NCBI RefSeq assembly: GCF_021502575.1
Contig: NZ_JAKFGN010000003.1
Coordinates: 62,001-126,000, forward strand
Length of the DNA stretch: 64,000 bases
Source: Bradyrhizobium sp. G127
GTDB lineage: Bacteria > Pseudomonadota > Alphaproteobacteria > Rhizobiales > Xanthobacteraceae
Direction: 5' to 3'
Made by a program: the position numbers and the translations under genes. Position 1 is the stretch's first letter, and the number at the start of each line of letters is the position of its first letter. Under the pieces are notes generated by a model. The model was not told the DNA's origin and did no database searches. It saw only the letters and a list, made by a program, of their open reading frames with translations. This document shows positions 1 to 8,793 of this stretch, in pieces.

Positions 1-1386
1 ACGTGAATCCGGGCCGTCGCGTCGCGCATTGCGATTTTCCCGCGGCCCGCGCTCATCACGCGATCGTCCGCCCTGGCCGGGATCGAGAATATCTTCTGGC
101 GCGGGAAGCCGCGAACGATAGAGCCGCGCCAGTGCTGCAGCGATGTCTTCGGCCGACCGCTCCGCCAGCAGGGCGTGCGCCAGCACCAGATCGTCCTCAG
201 TGGTCGCTTCACCGAACAGCGCGTCCTGCAACATGCGCTGCTGGTCGAGCGCGCGAATTTCCTCCACGGTCGGCGAGGTGCCCCACACCGCCTCAATACC
301 TGCGAGGTTCAGCAGCAATTCCGCGCGCCTCTTGCGTGCGGGAATCACCAGCATGACGCTGACGCCCTTTTTGCCCGCCCGCCCAGTACGACCGGAGCGA
401 TGTTGCAGCACTTCGGGATCATTCGGCAGGTCAGCATGAACAACGAGACCGAGATTCGGCAGGTCGATGCCGCGCGCCGCAACGTCGGTGGCGACGCAAA
501 CCCGGGCGCGACCGTCGCGCAGGGATTGCAGCGCCTTGGTCCGTTCGTTCTGAGTCAGTTCGCCGGACAGTGCGACCACGGAGAACCCGCGTTCGAGCAG
601 CGCCGCTTGCAAATGGTTCACTGCGTTGCGCGTATTGCAGAACACGATGGCGGTTGGAGATTCGAAAAACCGCAGCACATTGACAACGGCATGTTCGATG
701 TCGCCGGGCGCGATGCGGATCGCGCGGTATTCGATGTCGGCATGGCCGCCTTCGCCGGCGGTCACTTCGACGCGAAACGCATCTTCCTGATACTGCTTCG
801 CCATGTTGACGATAGTTCGCGGAAGGGTCGCCGAGAACAGCAGCGTGCGCCGCGTATCGGGCGTGGTCTTCAGGATGAATTCCATGTCTTCGCGAAAGCC
901 GAGATCGAGCATTTCGTCGGCTTCGTCGAGCACCACGGCCTTCAATTCGGAAACATCAAGCCGCTTGCGGCGGATATGATCGCACAGGCGGCCCGGTGTG
1001 CCGACAACGATGTGCGCGCCGGCCTCGAGTTCGCGCTTCTCGCGCTGCGGATCCATGCCACCGACACACGAGACAACGCGCGCGCCTGCGTGCTTGTAAA
1101 GCCATTCGAGTTCGCGATGAACCTGCAGGGCGAGTTCGCGCGTCGGCGCGACGATCAGTGCCAGCGGCGCGCTTGCCCGGGGCAGACGTTCGGCATCGCC
1201 GAGCAGGTCGTGGGCGATCGCCAACCCGTAAGCGACAGTCTTGCCCGAGCCGGTCTGCGCCGACACCAGCAGATCGCGGCCGACGGCATCCGCCGCAAGA
1301 ACGGCCGTCTGGACCGGGGTTGCGTCATTGTAATTGCGCTCGGCCAGAGCGCGGGCGAGCGGCGGGCTTGCAGACAGGGTTTTCAC
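1..1386 (-). CDS. DEAD-box ATP-dependent RNA helicase (3' end cut by window)
   Basis: ATP-dependent RNA unwinding helicase of the cytoplasm (ribosome assembly or mRNA decay type). Translating the minus strand gives the whole motif set in order: Q-motif region (YNDATPVQ), Walker A (SAQTGSGKT), PTRELA, the DEAD box (VLDEADEML), motif III (LFSATLP), then domain 2 with VCVATDVAARGID and HRSGRTGRAG. After the helicase core comes an Arg/Gly/Asp-rich tail still open at the window edge, typical of basic RNA-binding tails, so the C-terminus is missing. The start is uncertain: no in-frame ATG lies upstream of the Q motif, so I chose the GTG at 1386; an ATT at 1422 and a CTG at 1419 are other options. 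A long open frame on the plus strand here is only the mirror of this gene. Confidence 0.9.
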   Translation of the reverse strand, partial: MKTLSASPPLARALAERNYNDATPVQTAVLAADAVGRDLLVSAQTGSGKTVAYGLAIAHDLLGDAERLPRASAPLALIVAPTRELALQVHRELEWLYKHAGARVVSCVGGMDPQREKRELEAGAHIVVGTPGRLCDHIRRKRLDVSELKAVVLDEADEMLDLGFREDMEFILKTTPDTRRTLLFSATLPRTIVNMAKQYQEDAFRVEVTAGEGGHADIEYRAIRIAPGDIEHAVVNVLRFFESPTAIVFCNTRNAVNHLQAALLERGFSVVALSGELTQNERTKALQSLRDGRARVCVATDVAARGIDLPNLGLVVHADLPNDPEVLQHRSGRTGRAGKKGVSVMLVIPARKRRAELLLNLAGIEAVWGTSPTVEEIRALDQQRMLQDALFGEATTEDDLVLAHALLAERSAEDIAAALARLYRSRLPAPEDILDPGQGGRSRDERGPRENRNARRDGPDSR

Positions 1387-1648
1387 GGACTTCGAGACCT
1401 TGGTTGGCGCTACCGCCAGAATGCAATCAAATGGATTGAATAAGCGCGCTTGATATGCGGACGCTTTGGCAGCTTCACGGGATCGGTGATTTACGGGTGC
1501 TTTAGGCCACTTTGGCCGAAAGCGCCAATGAATACTGTCTGAAGTGCCTCACAAAAGGCTACTTTCAGCGTCTTTGCGGTGTTTTGAGGAACCATTCTCC
1601 CGCCGGCCACTTGTGTTCCCCGACAATCATCAATCGGGAGTTTTGAAT

Positions 1649-2065
1649 ATGAAACGGACTTTGATCGCTTTTGCTATGATTTCGACCGGGGCTCTCATTC
1701 CTGCAGTGGCATCGGCGCAGGGTGTGCCGGGTGGAATCGAACGTGGCGCGCGTGAAGGCGAACGCGCCGCTGGTCCTGTGGGAGCCATTGTCGGAGGCAC
1801 CGTTGGCGGTGTTGTTGGTGGCGTCGCCGGCGTTCTCGGCGTCGACCAGCGTCCGCGTTTCCGGAGCTACGTTGTTGAGCAGCGTCGTCCGTCCTATCGG
1901 TATCAGAACGATCTTGCCGTTGGCGTGGTGCTCCCCGAGGACGGTGTGACTTATTACGACGTTCCGGAAGAATATGGCGTTCGTGACTATCGCTACACCG
2001 TCGTGAACGATCGCACGGTGCTGGTTGATCCGCGAACCCGACGCGTGGTTCAGATCGTCGAGTAA
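1649..2065 (+). CDS. DUF1236 family exported protein
   Basis: A 138-aa secreted or periplasmic protein of unknown function. It has a clear signal peptide (MKRTLIAFAMISTGALIPAV, cleavage near ASAQG), a Gly/Val-rich low-complexity stretch at about residues 45-65 (GGTVGGVVGGVAGVLG) that looks membrane-active or flexible, and a C-terminal domain with YYDVPEEYGV, YRYTVVNDRTVLVDP and RRVVQIVE, the pattern I associate with DUF1236 proteins common in Bradyrhizobium. I chose the ATG at 1649 because it is preceded by TCGGGAG at a good distance and begins the signal peptide; an upstream in-frame start at 1544 has neither. It is monocistronic and followed by a strong hairpin terminator. Confidence 0.8.
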   Translation: MKRTLIAFAMISTGALIPAVASAQGVPGGIERGAREGERAAGPVGAIVGGTVGGVVGGVAGVLGVDQRPRFRSYVVEQRRPSYRYQNDLAVGVVLPEDGVTYYDVPEEYGVRDYRYTVVNDRTVLVDPRTRRVVQIVE

Positions 2066-2084
2066 ATCGACACATATAAAATGC

Positions 2085-2111
2085 AAAGGCCGCCCTCGAC
2101 GGGCGGCCTTT
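2085..2111 (+). terminator. Rho-independent terminator after the DUF1236 gene
   Basis: An 11-bp perfect stem (AAAGGCCGCCC at 2085-2095 with GGGCGGCCTTT at 2101-2111) closes on a 5-base loop. The A and T ends let it work in both directions, which suits the convergent gene that ends at 2131. Confidence 0.85.
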
Positions 2112-2130
2112 GACGTTGATCAGGCCGGTT

Positions 2131-2931
2131 TTATCCAGCGTCAGCGACTGCGCGCTGCGCCATGACCTTGATGAGGTTGGCGCGATACGCTGCCGAGCCA
2201 TGGATGTCCTCCATCAACCCGTCGGCGGAGATGTTCACTGCATTGATGGCGCCTGCCGACCAGCTGGCCTTGAGTGCCGCCTCGATAGCCGGAACGCGCA
2301 TCACGCCGTTCTGCGAGGCCCCAGTGGCGGCGACGCGAACCTCGCCTGACTTCGTCCTGGCGACGAAGACGCCGGTGAGGGCGAAGCGCGACGCCGGGTG
2401 CCGCATCTTCGCGTAGGCGGCCTTCGCCGGAATCGGGAACGAGACCTCGGTGATGATCTCGCCGTCTTCCAGGGTGGTCGAAAACAGGCCTTGGAAGAAG
2501 TCGTCAGCCTTGATGCTGCGCTTGTTGGTCTTCACCGTGGCATCGAGCGCGACGACCGCGGCGGGATAATCCGCAGCGGGATCATTGTTGGCGATAGAGC
2601 CGCCGATGGTGCCTCGGTAACGAACTGCGGGATCTCCTAGCACCGCTGTCAGATGCACGATGGCGGGAATCGCTTTCTGCGCGGCCGCGCTGGTCATGAT
2701 GTCGTAGTAAGTGGTCGCCGCCTTGATGATGAGCGCATCGGCAGTGGCCGACACGCCGACCAGTGCGGGAATCCGCGCGAGGTCGATGACATCAGATGGT
2801 CCCGCCAGCCGCTGCTTCATCACCGGCAGCAGCGTATGGCCGCCGGCGAGATATTTCGAATCCGAGCCCTTCTTGAACAGTGCGACGGCGTCGTCGACGG
2901 TTGCGGGGCGATGATAGGTTGTCTCGTACAT
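2131..2931 (-). CDS. Molybdenum hydroxylase, FAD-binding medium subunit (CoxM-like)
   Basis: The 266-aa FAD-binding subunit of a xanthine-dehydrogenase-family enzyme, which passes electrons from the Fe-S subunit to the acceptor. The N-terminal MYETTYHRPATVDDAVALF is typical of CoxM, followed by the FAD pyrophosphate-binding stretch KYLAGGHTLLPVMKQRL and the second FAD contact RYRGTIGGSIANNDPAADYPA. The length fits the family (about 265-290 aa). I chose the ATG at 2931, with AAGGACGGGG upstream; the open frame continues further 5' but that part overlaps the large-subunit gene. It is the last gene of an S-L-M operon, 17 bp after the large subunit. Confidence 0.88.
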   Translation of the reverse strand: MYETTYHRPATVDDAVALFKKGSDSKYLAGGHTLLPVMKQRLAGPSDVIDLARIPALVGVSATADALIIKAATTYYDIMTSAAAQKAIPAIVHLTAVLGDPAVRYRGTIGGSIANNDPAADYPAAVVALDATVKTNKRSIKADDFFQGLFSTTLEDGEIITEVSFPIPAKAAYAKMRHPASRFALTGVFVARTKSGEVRVAATGASQNGVMRVPAIEAALKASWSAGAINAVNISADGLMEDIHGSAAYRANLIKVMAQRAVADAG

Positions 2932-2948
2932 GATCGTTTTCCCCGTCC

Positions 2949-5300
2949 TTATTCCGCTGCCTGCTTTTGATGAATGGCGTGCCACACCTCGTTGGGGGAG
3001 GCCGGCATTGTGATCCGGTCGTGGCCGATCGCGTCGGTGATGGCGTTGATCACCGCGGGCGTCGAGCCGATGGCGCCGGCTTCGCCGCATCCCTTGATGC
3101 CGAGCGGGTTGCCCGGGCAGAGCGTCGTGGTGTGCGACAGCTTGAACGACGGCAGGTCGTCGGCGCGCGGCATGGCATAGTCCATGAAGGATGCCGTGAC
3201 CAACTGGCCGCTCTTGTCGTAGACCGCGTGTTCGAGCAGCGCCTGACCGATACCTTGCGCCAGACCGCCATGGACCTGTCCTTCGACGATCATCGGATTG
3301 ATGAGACGTCCGAAGTCATCGGCCGCGACGAAGTTGACGAACTCCGTCTTGCCGGTGCCGGGATCGATCTCGACTTCGCAGATGTAAGCGCCGGCCGGGA
3401 AGGTGAAGTTGGTCGGATCGTAGAACGCAGTTTCCTTCAGGCCCGGCTCCATGCCGTCGGGCAGGTTGTGCGCGGTGTAGGCGGCGAGCGCCACCATCGG
3501 CAGTGCAATCTTCTTGTCTGTGCCGGTCACCTTGAACTCGCCGTTCTCGATAACAATGTCGTTTTCCGACGCTTCGAGCTGATGCGCGACGATTTTCTTC
3601 GCCTTGGCTTCGACCTTCTCCATCGCCTTCACGATGGCGGACATGCCGACTGCGCCGGAGCGCGAACCGTAAGTGCCCATGCCGAACTGAACCTTGTCGG
3701 TGTCGCCATGAACGATTGATACCTGGCTGGTGGGGATGCCGAGACGGTCGGCGACCACCTGCGCGAACGTGGTCTCATGGCCTTGGCCGTGGCTGTGCGA
3801 GCCGGTCAGAATCTCGATGGTGCCGACGGGATTGACGCGGACCTCGCAGGATTCCCACAGGCCGACGCCGGCGCCGAGGCTGCCGACCGCTTTTGACGGC
3901 GCGATGCCACAAGCCTCGATGTAGCAGGAGAAGCCGATGCCGCGCAGCTTGCCCTCCGCCTTGGCCTTCGCCTTGCGGGCGGGGAAGCCGGCATAGTCGG
4001 CGGCCTTCAGCGCCGCATCGAGCGACGCGCCGAAGTCACCGGTGTCGTAGGCCATGATGACCGGCGTCTGGTGCGGAAACTGCGTGATGAAATTCTTGCG
4101 CCGCAGTTCGGCGGGATCGACCTTGAGCTGCCGCGCGGCCGTTTCCATCAGCCGTTCCATCACGAACGAGGCTTCGGGACGGCCCGCGCCGCGATATGCG
4201 TCCACCGGCGCGGTGTTGGTATAAACGCTGACCACTTCGGCGAAGATGTTCGGAATGTTGTATTGGCCGGAGAGCAGCGTCGCATAGAGATAGGTCGGCA
4301 CCGACGACGAGAACAGTGACATATAGGCGCCGAGATTGGCGTGGGTCTTGACCCTGAGGCCAATGATCTTGTTGTCCTTGTCGAACGCCATCTCCGCCTT
4401 GGTGAGATGATCGCGGCCATGGGCGTCGGTCAGGAATGCCTCGGTGCGGTCGGACGTCCATTTCACCGGACGGCCGGTGCGCTTCGAAGCCCACAGCGCC
4501 ACCATTTCTTCCGGATAGATGAAGATCTTGGAGCCGAAACCGCCGCCGACATCCGGCGCGATCACGCGCAGCTTGTGCTCCTGGGCCACATTGTAGAACG
4601 CCGACAGCACGAGACGCGCCACATGCGGGTTCTGCGATGTCGTATAGAGCGTGAAATGCTCTTCGGCGGGATCGTATTCGGCAACGGCTGCACGCGGCTC
4701 CATGGCATTCGGCGACAGGCGATTGTTAACGATGTCCATCGCCACGACATTGGCGGCCTTCTTGAAGGCTTCGTTGGTCGCGGCTTCGTCACCGATGGTC
4801 CAGTCGTAGATGACATTGCCGGGGGCTTCGGGGTGAATCTGCGGTGCGTCGGGCGCAATCGCGGCGCGAATGTCGGCGGCAACGGGCAATTCTTCGTAGG
4901 CCACCTCGACGGCTTCCGCCGCGTCACGCGCCTGATTACGGGTCTCCGCGATGACGACCGCCACGGCGTTGCCGACAAAGCGCACGGTCTCCGGCGCCAT
5001 CGCCGGCCATGCGCCCATCTTCATCGGCGTGCCGTCCTTGGAATGGATCATCCAGCCGCAAATGAGATTGCCGATCTTGTCGTCGACAAGTTGCTGGCCG
5101 GTCAGCACATCGACCACACCCGGCATGGCCTTGGCGGCTTCGACATCGATGCTTTTGATTTTTGCGTGGGCGTGCGGGCTGCGGACGAACGAGGCATAGG
5201 TCATGCCGTGGAGGCGGACGTCGTCGGTGTATTTGCCCTTGCCGGTGATGAAACGCTTGTCTTCCTTGCGCACAACGCGCGCGCCGATACCTTCACTCAT
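2949..5300 (-). CDS. Molybdenum hydroxylase, molybdopterin-binding large subunit (form II CoxL-like)
   Basis: A 783-aa catalytic subunit carrying the molybdenum cofactor. The N-terminal domain (ARVVRKEDKRFITGKGKYTDDV) and the cofactor-binding domain (PDVGGGFGSK, near residue 250) are clear. The active-site loop reads AYRGAGRPEAS, the form II signature, and not the AYXCSFR of true aerobic CO dehydrogenase (form I). Family knowledge therefore says CO oxidation is unproven; the substrate may be another small carbonyl or heterocyclic compound. Further family motifs are GSHSHGQGHETTFAQ and the GCGEAGAIGSTPA near the C-terminus, which carries the catalytic Glu. It sits between the Fe-S and FAD subunits in the S-L-M order usual for form II operons. 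No maturation gene (CoxD, CoxE, CoxG or XdhC type) is adjacent. Confidence 0.88.
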   Translation of the reverse strand: MSEGIGARVVRKEDKRFITGKGKYTDDVRLHGMTYASFVRSPHAHAKIKSIDVEAAKAMPGVVDVLTGQQLVDDKIGNLICGWMIHSKDGTPMKMGAWPAMAPETVRFVGNAVAVVIAETRNQARDAAEAVEVAYEELPVAADIRAAIAPDAPQIHPEAPGNVIYDWTIGDEAATNEAFKKAANVVAMDIVNNRLSPNAMEPRAAVAEYDPAEEHFTLYTTSQNPHVARLVLSAFYNVAQEHKLRVIAPDVGGGFGSKIFIYPEEMVALWASKRTGRPVKWTSDRTEAFLTDAHGRDHLTKAEMAFDKDNKIIGLRVKTHANLGAYMSLFSSSVPTYLYATLLSGQYNIPNIFAEVVSVYTNTAPVDAYRGAGRPEASFVMERLMETAARQLKVDPAELRRKNFITQFPHQTPVIMAYDTGDFGASLDAALKAADYAGFPARKAKAKAEGKLRGIGFSCYIEACGIAPSKAVGSLGAGVGLWESCEVRVNPVGTIEILTGSHSHGQGHETTFAQVVADRLGIPTSQVSIVHGDTDKVQFGMGTYGSRSGAVGMSAIVKAMEKVEAKAKKIVAHQLEASENDIVIENGEFKVTGTDKKIALPMVALAAYTAHNLPDGMEPGLKETAFYDPTNFTFPAGAYICEVEIDPGTGKTEFVNFVAADDFGRLINPMIVEGQVHGGLAQGIGQALLEHAVYDKSGQLVTASFMDYAMPRADDLPSFKLSHTTTLCPGNPLGIKGCGEAGAIGSTPAVINAITDAIGHDRITMPASPNEVWHAIHQKQAAE

Positions 5301-5388
5301 AATCCTGACCCTTTTTCATAATGGTCGCCTTGGTCGCACGGACAATGCGGGCAACGTTCAATCTGGCCGATGAGTTGTCGTCGCAAAG

Positions 5389-5874
5389 CTATTCCGCGGC
5401 GGCAGCAACCTTCATGCGTCCGGCGGCGTCGAGCACCGACTTGACGATGTTGTGGTATCCCGTGCAGCGGCAGATGTTGCCTTCCAGCTCGTGGCGCACC
5501 GTGGCCTCATCGAGGTCACCCTGATGGCGATGCACGATGTCGATGGCCGACATGATCATGCCTGGCGTGCAGTAGCCGCACTGAAGTCCGTGATTGTCGC
5601 GGAACGCGGCCTGCATCGGATGCAGCGTATCACCCTTAGAGATGCCCTCGATGGTGGTGACGTTGGCGCCATTGGCCTGGCCGACCAGTGTGGTGCAGGA
5701 TTTTACTGCGCGGCCGTCAATATGGACGATGCAGGCGCCGCATTGGCTGGTATCGCATCCGACATGTGTGCCGGTAAGGCCGAGATGATCGCGCAGCAAA
5801 TGGACGAGAAGTGTACGGTCCTCTACGTCGGCGGACACGGCCTTGCCGTTGACTGTTAACTTGACTGAAGACAC
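5389..5874 (-). CDS. Molybdenum hydroxylase, [2Fe-2S] small subunit (CoxS-like)
   Basis: A 161-aa two-cluster iron-sulfur subunit. The N-terminal plant-ferredoxin fold carries CDTSQCGAC and the downstream CTT cysteine. The C-terminal helical domain carries CGYCTPGM and CRCTGY for the second [2Fe-2S] cluster, so all eight cysteines are present. I chose the GTG at 5874 ([15 protein letters not shown] follows) because GGGAGG lies at a proper distance and the resulting length matches the family; the nearby ATG is in another frame and soon hits a stop, and the long 5' extension has no ribosome site. It is the first gene of the operon, 88 bp ahead of the large subunit. Confidence 0.88.
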   Translation of the reverse strand: MSSVKLTVNGKAVSADVEDRTLLVHLLRDHLGLTGTHVGCDTSQCGACIVHIDGRAVKSCTTLVGQANGANVTTIEGISKGDTLHPMQAAFRDNHGLQCGYCTPGMIMSAIDIVHRHQGDLDEATVRHELEGNICRCTGYHNIVKSVLDAAGRMKVAAAAE

Positions 5875-5906
5875 ATGGACCTCCCAGGTTATTTCCGAAA
5901 CGCTTT

Positions 5907-5921
5907 TTGGAATTGTTCCAA
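5907..5921. promoter_or_regulatory. Palindrome upstream of the CoxS-like gene, possible operator
   Basis: TTGGAA-TTG-TTCCAA is a perfect 6-3-6 inverted repeat about 33-47 bp before the small-subunit start codon, a place where it would overlap a promoter. It lies in the 615-bp space between this operon and the trehalose-island transporter. No regulator gene is adjacent, so the cognate protein is unknown. Confidence 0.4.
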
Positions 5922-6272
5922 TTAACATCCGGCGCGCGAAACTTTGCAACGTCGATTTTCGTCGAAGTTGTCATCGCGGGATCATCTGCGTGTGAAGCCG
6001 CCTTCACCATGTGTCGTAGTGTGAAAACCGAAGCGTGTTGCTGATCTCGCAGTTGCGAAGAAATCCGCGTTCAGCGATCCATGGATGCGATTGAAGCACC
6101 GGTCGCCGGCTGGACGGCGACATGGGCGTGCAGAGAGCTTGAGAAAATGGCCTGCACTTGAAGGCGGTAGCTTCCCGTGCCCGGTCGCATAAATGAAGGG
6201 TGATATTTCGATGTTGGCCGTCCCCGCGGCTCCCGCCCCATCATCGCAGTGCAGCATAACCGGGTTCCCGAC

Positions 6273-6297
6273 GGAACCTCTGCCCAACGTGGATGTT
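6273..6297 (+). promoter_or_regulatory. Candidate EcfG (general stress) promoter of the transporter-otsB-GH15 operon
   Basis: GGAAC (6273-6277), a 16-base spacer and TGTT (6294-6297) match the alphaproteobacterial EcfG pattern GGAAC-N16/17-cGTT except for the first base of the -10. It lies about 190 bp before the transporter ATG. The same -35, spacer length and -10 recur before otsA, which raises my confidence. In the rest of the 5875-6489 gap I see no gene, only the operator-like palindrome nearer the Cox operon. Confidence 0.45.
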
Positions 6298-6489
6298 GTC
6301 TTTGTGAGCTGCAGCGGATGTATGTCGATCGATTGGAAGTTAGTTCAGGGCCTTCCCTGCTGGAATCGTTGCCATTTGGGTAAATCCACATTCGTTCAGG
6401 ATGTGCTGCGCCTCGATTTGCCCCGCCATCGTTCTGCCGGTGACGGCGTCCGTCGAAGGGTCGAGAGTGAAACCAGTGAAAGGGACGGG

Positions 6490-7977
6490 ATGTCAGTTTT
6501 GACCAACATCCGGCTGTCCCCCGCAAAGGCCGCGCCGGGCACGGTCTCTGCCATATCGGTCACCGGTACTGTCCAGACTGATATTCCCGCTCGGCTCGAC
6601 GCTTTGCCATGGGGTAATTTTCATACACGCGTTATCGCAGCCCTCGGCATCACCTGGATTCTCGACGGGCTTGAGGTGACGCTGGCGGGGGCATTGTCCG
6701 GTGCGTTGAAGGACAGCCCGGTTCTTAAATTCACCAACACTGACATTGTCACCAGTGCCTATATCGCTGGTGCCGTGCTGGGTGCTCTCGGCTTCGGGTG
6801 GCTGACAGATCGTATCGGGCGAAAGAAATTATTCTTCGTGACGCTTGCGGTCTATCTCACTGCCACAGCTGCAACCGCATTCTCATGGAATCTGGCAAGC
6901 TTTGCGTTGTTTCGTTTCCTCACGGGCGCGGGCATCGGCGGTGAATACACCGCGATCAACTCGACCATCCAGGAGCTGGTGCCTGCCCGTTATCGCGGCC
7001 GCACCGACCTGATTGTCAACGGCAGCTTCTGGATCGGAGCCGCGATTGGCGCGGTGAGTGCGATCATCTTGCTCGATGCCCGGGTGATGGATCCGGAGCT
7101 TGGCTGGCGCCTCGCATTTCTGATCGGCGCGGGCCTTGGTCTGGTCGTATTCGTGATGCGGTTATGGATTCCGGAAAGCCCGCGCTGGCTGATGATTCAC
7201 GGTCAGCCGGAGCGGGCCCTGAAGATTGTTGCGGACATCGAACGTTCGGTGCTTCCCGGCGGCCGTGAACGTGGTTCTTCATTGCCTCAAATCAAACTCA
7301 AAATGCGAACCCATACGCCGCTGCGGGAGGTCGCCAACACCCTGTTCCGGAACTATCGCGGCCGCTCCCTGGTGGGGCTATCGCTGATGGTGGCGCAGGC
7401 GTTTTTCTACAATGCGATTTTCTTCACCTATGCTTTGGTTTTGACAGATTTCTTCGGTATCCCGTCAAGCCATGTCGGTTGGTACATCCTGCCGTTCGCG
7501 GCCGGCAACTTTCTTGGACCCGTGGTGCTCGGCTCGCTGTTCGATACGCTGGGACGGCGCACGATGATTGCGCTGACTTATGGGGTGTCGGGCCTTTTGC
7601 TGGCTGCGTCCGGCTATTTGTTCTCGATCGGTGCCCTCAGCGCGCAGACCCAGACAATCGCCTGGATGGTGATCTTCTTCTTCGCCTCGCCGGCGGCCAG
7701 CGCAGCCTATCTCACGGTGAGCGAAACGTTCCCGCTCGAGGTTCGCGCTTTGGCTATTGCGCTGTTCTACGCGATCGGCACCGCCATTGGCGGGATGGCC
7801 GGGCCGGCGCTGTTTGGAATACTGATCGACACCGGTTCGCGCGACAGCGTGTTCGCCGGGTATCTGCTCGGATCGTTCCTGATGATCGCAGCTGCGTTTA
7901 TCGCGTGGCGCTATTGCATGGACGCCGAGCGCAAGTCTCTTGAGGAGGTTGCACGGCCGCTGGCCGCGCAAGAATAG
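6490..7977 (+). CDS. MFS transporter, sugar-porter-like
   Basis: A 495-aa, 12-helix major facilitator protein of the inner membrane. The loop between helices 2 and 3 has the MFS motif A (GWLTDRIGRKK), repeated in degenerate form in the second half (GSLFDTLGRRT). GAGIGGEYTAINSTIQELVPARYRGR and WIPESPRWL are the hallmarks of the sugar-porter/metabolite-H+ symporter branch. I chose the ATG at 6490, preceded by AGGGACGGG; the open frame extends about 100 codons further 5' but that part has no transporter character. It ends 3 bp before otsB, so it is probably co-transcribed with the trehalose genes and may move a sugar or an osmolyte linked to them. The substrate cannot be told from sequence. Confidence 0.85.
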   Translation: MSVLTNIRLSPAKAAPGTVSAISVTGTVQTDIPARLDALPWGNFHTRVIAALGITWILDGLEVTLAGALSGALKDSPVLKFTNTDIVTSAYIAGAVLGALGFGWLTDRIGRKKLFFVTLAVYLTATAATAFSWNLASFALFRFLTGAGIGGEYTAINSTIQELVPARYRGRTDLIVNGSFWIGAAIGAVSAIILLDARVMDPELGWRLAFLIGAGLGLVVFVMRLWIPESPRWLMIHGQPERALKIVADIERSVLPGGRERGSSLPQIKLKMRTHTPLREVANTLFRNYRGRSLVGLSLMVAQAFFYNAIFFTYALVLTDFFGIPSSHVGWYILPFAAGNFLGPVVLGSLFDTLGRRTMIALTYGVSGLLLAASGYLFSIGALSAQTQTIAWMVIFFFASPAASAAYLTVSETFPLEVRALAIALFYAIGTAIGGMAGPALFGILIDTGSRDSVFAGYLLGSFLMIAAAFIAWRYCMDAERKSLEEVARPLAAQE

Positions 7978-7980
7978 CTG

Positions 7981-8793
7981 ATGGATCATGGTGTAGTTGA
8001 TATTCCCGCGGCGACGAGCGCGGGAGACGTGTTACCCGCTCCCGCCGGCATTATGCCGGATCTTGACCGGACCGCGCTGCTGCTCGATATCGACGGCACG
8101 CTGATCGATCTTGCGCCGACGCCGCGCGATGTGGTGGTGCCGCCGAAGCTGGGCCCGATCTTGCAGGCATTGCATGATCGCCTCGATGGCGCGCTCGCGC
8201 TGGTGAGCGGTCGCTCACTGACCGATATCGATGTGATCTTTGCGCCATTGCAGTTTCCCGCCGTCGGCGGTCACGGCGCGGAAATGCGGCTTTCCACGGA
8301 GAACGAAGCCGTCGCCGCGCACGCGCCGCCGATGGACAACGATCTGAAGCGTCGCTTCATTGCGATCTCGAAACTCAGTCCGGGCATCATCTACGAGGAC
8401 AAGGGTTATTCGGTCGCCCTGCATTATCGGCTCGCGCCCGAGTTCGAGCGTGCGATCTATGAAGCGGTGTCCGTAATCCGGGCCGATCTGCCGCAGGCTC
8501 CGATCGACGTCCTTCCGGGCAAGTTCGTGTGCGAGATCAAGCACGCCGGATTCACCAAGGCGACGGGCGTTCGCGAACTGATGACTCATGCGCCTTTCGT
8601 CGGGCGAAGTCCCATTTTTATTGGCGATGATGTCACGGATGAGTCTGTGTTCGCCATCATGCCGTCGTTTAGCGGCGTTTCATTTTCGGTGAGCCGCCGC
8701 GCTCATGGCGTCCACGGGTTCTTCAAGGCCCCCAAGGATGTCCGCGCGTGGCTCACGCATTTGCTCGATGACGAAACAATGGCGGTGCGATGA
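7981..8793 (+). CDS. otsB: Trehalose-6-phosphate phosphatase
   Basis: Cytoplasmic HAD-superfamily phosphatase that converts trehalose-6-phosphate to trehalose, the last step of the OtsAB route. The 270-aa protein has the nucleophile motif LLLDIDGTLIDLAP (Asp36 and Asp38), the SGRSL motif II region, PAVGGHGAEMR, the conserved Lys region PGKFVCEIKHAGFTK and the Mg-binding GDDVTDE. An N-terminal stretch of about 25 residues before the first strand is weakly conserved, so Met25 is an alternative start. It begins 3 bp after the transporter and overlaps the next gene by 4 bp (ATGA), which indicates translational coupling. Confidence 0.93.
   Translation: MDHGVVDIPAATSAGDVLPAPAGIMPDLDRTALLLDIDGTLIDLAPTPRDVVVPPKLGPILQALHDRLDGALALVSGRSLTDIDVIFAPLQFPAVGGHGAEMRLSTENEAVAAHAPPMDNDLKRRFIAISKLSPGIIYEDKGYSVALHYRLAPEFERAIYEAVSVIRADLPQAPIDVLPGKFVCEIKHAGFTKATGVRELMTHAPFVGRSPIFIGDDVTDESVFAIMPSFSGVSFSVSRRAHGVHGFFKAPKDVRAWLTHLLDDETMAVR

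Noticed and set aside
175-1443. 422-codon plus-strand open frame
   Set aside because: It is antisense to the DEAD-box helicase, whose minus-strand frame shows every helicase motif. The plus frame has no family likeness and no ribosome site.
1609-1640. GGAAC before the DUF1236 gene as an EcfG promoter
   Set aside because: No GTT at 16 or 17 bases; the nearest TGTT is about 20 bases away.
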